Shown here in pieces: positions 4,291 through 5,781 of a stretch of DNA of 5,781 nt. The notes beneath the pieces are model-generated. The model was not told where the DNA came from and did not search any database. It worked only from the letters and a program-made list of their open reading frames with translations. The translations under genes were made by a program, and so were the position numbers. Within the stretch, counting starts at the first letter, position 1, and every line of letters begins with the position of its first letter. The DNA comes from Oscillospiraceae bacterium (lineage in GTDB: Bacteria > Bacillota > Clostridia > Oscillospirales > Ruminococcaceae), in assembly GCA_029098085.1 (NCBI GenBank), contig JAQXNQ010000032.1:1-5781 (forward strand), in the 5' to 3' direction.

Positions 4291-5781
4291 ATGAGAAGTG
4301 ACGCCGTCACCAAAGGCGCGAAGAGCGCCGCCCACCGCTCCCTGTTCCATGCGCTGGGCATCACCAATGAGGAGATGGACCGCCCGCTGATCGGCATCGT
4401 CAGCTCCCACAACGAAATCGTCCCCGGCCACATGAATCTGGACAAGATCGTCGAGGCCGTCAAGCTGGGCGTCGCCATGGCCGGCGGCACCCCCATCGTT
4501 TTCCCCGCCATCGCCGTCTGCGACGGCATCGCCATGGGCCATGTGGGCATGAAGTATTCGCTGGTCACCCGGGATCTGATCGCCGACTCCACCGAATCCA
4601 TGGCGCTGGCCCATGCCTTTGACGCGCTGGTCATGGTGCCCAACTGCGACAAGAACGTCCCCGGCCTGCTGATGGCGGCGGCCCGGCTGAACATCCCCAC
4701 TATTTTTGTCTCCGGCGGCCCCATGCTGGCCGGACGGGTAGACGGTCACAAGACCAGCCTTTCCTCCATGTTCGAGGCCATGGGTGCCTACAGCGCCGGC
4801 AAGATCACCGACGAAAAGCTGCTGGAATACGAGGAGAAGACCTGTCCCTCCTGCGGCAGCTGCTCCGGCATGTACACCGCCAACTCGATGAACTGCCTGA
4901 CTGAGGTGCTGGGCATGGGTCTGCCCGGCAACGGCACCATCCACGCCGCCTATTCCGCACGGCTGATGCTGGCCAAGCACGCCGGCATGCAGATCATGGA
5001 ACTGGTGAAGAAGAACATCCGTCCCCGGGACATCCTGACCATGGACGCCTTCGAGAACGCCCTGACCATGGACATGGCCCTGGGCTGCTCCACCAATTCC
5101 ATGCTCCATCTGCCCGCCATCGCCCACGAATGCGGCATCGAGCTGAACGTGGACATCGCCAACGCCATCAGCGAAAAGACCCCCAACCTTTGCCATCTGG
5201 CTCCCGCCGGCCCCACTTATATGGAGGATCTCAACGAAGCGGGCGGCGTCTACGCTGTCATGAAGGAGATCAGCAAGCTGGGACTGCTGCATCTGGATCA
5301 GATCACCTGCACCGGCAAGACCGTCGGCGAGAACATCAGCGGCGCTGTCAATAAGAATCCGGAGGTCATCCGCACGGTGGATAATCCCTACAGCAAGACC
5401 GGCGGCATCGCTGTGCTGAAGGGCAACCTGGCTCCCGACTCCTGCGTGGTCAAGCGTTCCGCTGTGGCGCCCGAGATGCTGGTGCACGAAGGCCCCGCCC
5501 GGGTCTTTGACTGCGAAGAGGACGCCATGGCTGCCATCAACGGCGGCCTGATCAACGATGGCGACGTGGTGGTCATCCGCTACGAGGGCCCCAAGGGCGG
5601 TCCCGGCATGCGGGAAATGCTCAATCCCACCTCGGCCATCGCCGGCAGAGGACAGGGCGGCACCGTGGCTCTGATCACCGACGGCCGGTTCTCCGGCGCC
5701 ACCCGCGGCGCTTCCATCGGCCATGTTTCTCCCGAGGCGGCAGTGGGCGGCCCCATTGCGCTGGTGGAGGAGGGCGACATC
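4291..5781 (+). CDS. ilvD: Dihydroxy-acid dehydratase IlvD (3' end outside window)
   Basis: Cytoplasmic Fe-S dehydratase converting 2,3-dihydroxy-isovalerate and 2,3-dihydroxy-3-methylvalerate to the 2-keto acids that precede valine, leucine and isoleucine. The visible 497 residues run unbroken to the window edge. The family is about 550-570 residues long, so roughly the last 60 are missing. Family marks are MRSDAVTKG (1-9), NEIVPGHMNL (41-50), the metal-binding VCDGIAMGH (76-84), NCDK with C119, and CPSCGSCSGMYTANSMNC (185-202) with C191 as the usual cluster Cys. Near the C-terminus come GPKGGPGMREML and the ITDGRFSGATRG segment with the active-site serine. At the PGH site there is Gly rather than Cys, as in the oxygen-sensitive E. 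coli-type enzymes, which suits an anaerobe. It is transcribed from its own consensus promoter, with a palindrome over the -35. IlvB/IlvN or leu genes may follow, but this cannot be seen. Confidence 0.96.
   Translation, partial: MRSDAVTKGAKSAAHRSLFHALGITNEEMDRPLIGIVSSHNEIVPGHMNLDKIVEAVKLGVAMAGGTPIVFPAIAVCDGIAMGHVGMKYSLVTRDLIADSTESMALAHAFDALVMVPNCDKNVPGLLMAAARLNIPTIFVSGGPMLAGRVDGHKTSLSSMFEAMGAYSAGKITDEKLLEYEEKTCPSCGSCSGMYTANSMNCLTEVLGMGLPGNGTIHAAYSARLMLAKHAGMQIMELVKKNIRPRDILTMDAFENALTMDMALGCSTNSMLHLPAIAHECGIELNVDIANAISEKTPNLCHLAPAGPTYMEDLNEAGGVYAVMKEISKLGLLHLDQITCTGKTVGENISGAVNKNPEVIRTVDNPYSKTGGIAVLKGNLAPDSCVVKRSAVAPEMLVHEGPARVFDCEEDAMAAINGGLINDGDVVVIRYEGPKGGPGMREMLNPTSAIAGRGQGGTVALITDGRFSGATRGASIGHVSPEAAVGGPIALVEEGDI

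Noticed and set aside
4285..5724. Minus-strand open frame of 479 codons opposite ilvD
   Set aside because: Same shadow effect; the + strand encodes a textbook IlvD with all motifs.
1..5781. CRISPR arrays, tRNA/rRNA genes, insertion sequences, phage genes or toxin-antitoxin pairs
   Set aside because: No spaced direct repeats, cloverleaf sequences, transposase motifs or terminal repeats around a coding region were seen on either strand.

Overview
The window looks like a piece of a GC-rich, anaerobic Clostridia-type (Firmicutes) chromosome, possibly of the Oscillospiraceae. This rests on strong AGGAG-type ribosome binding sites, sigma-A promoters, C-ending codon preference, and two oxygen-sensitive Fe-S hydro-lyase families (class I fumarase alpha, IlvD). 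The taxon is an inference from sequence style and was not confirmed by any search. All convincing genes are on the + strand.

Layout: (1) 2-1209 holds the 3' part of an AraC-type regulator and, 17 nt later, a HAD-superfamily hydrolase. They end in a very strong rho-independent terminator (1216-1257). (2) 1210-1711 is a 502-base gap without a protein gene, but it is not empty. Its left part carries a complete minus-strand transcription unit of about 70 nt: extended -10 promoter at 1339-1367, G-free pyrimidine-rich body, UUCG-loop hairpin and U-tract at 1262-1292. This is a good candidate for an undescribed small regulatory RNA. Its right part has consecutive inverted repeats (1481-1608), a sigma-A promoter (1588-1616) and a 19-base palindrome at the predicted transcription start (1625-1643). 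(3) 1712-4212 is a likely operon: a metal-dependent amidohydrolase, the alpha subunit of a class I fumarase/tartrate-type hydratase with no beta subunit beside it, and a GNAT acetyltransferase that appears to start at a CTG codon overlapping the fumarase stop (CTGA). (4) 4209-4237 is a full-consensus promoter (TTGACA, 17 bp, TATAAT) embedded in the end of the acetyltransferase gene, with a 12-base palindrome over its -35. It drives ilvD (4291 to the window end, 3' end cut off).

How the genes fit together: IlvD belongs to branched-chain amino acid synthesis and has its own promoter, so it need not be functionally tied to the genes before it. The amidohydrolase and fumarase alpha are probably co-transcribed and may act on organic acids or nitrogen compounds, but the sequence does not identify their substrates. 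The best candidates for something new are the minus-strand small RNA, the structured region upstream of the amidohydrolase, and the partnerless fumarase alpha subunit.
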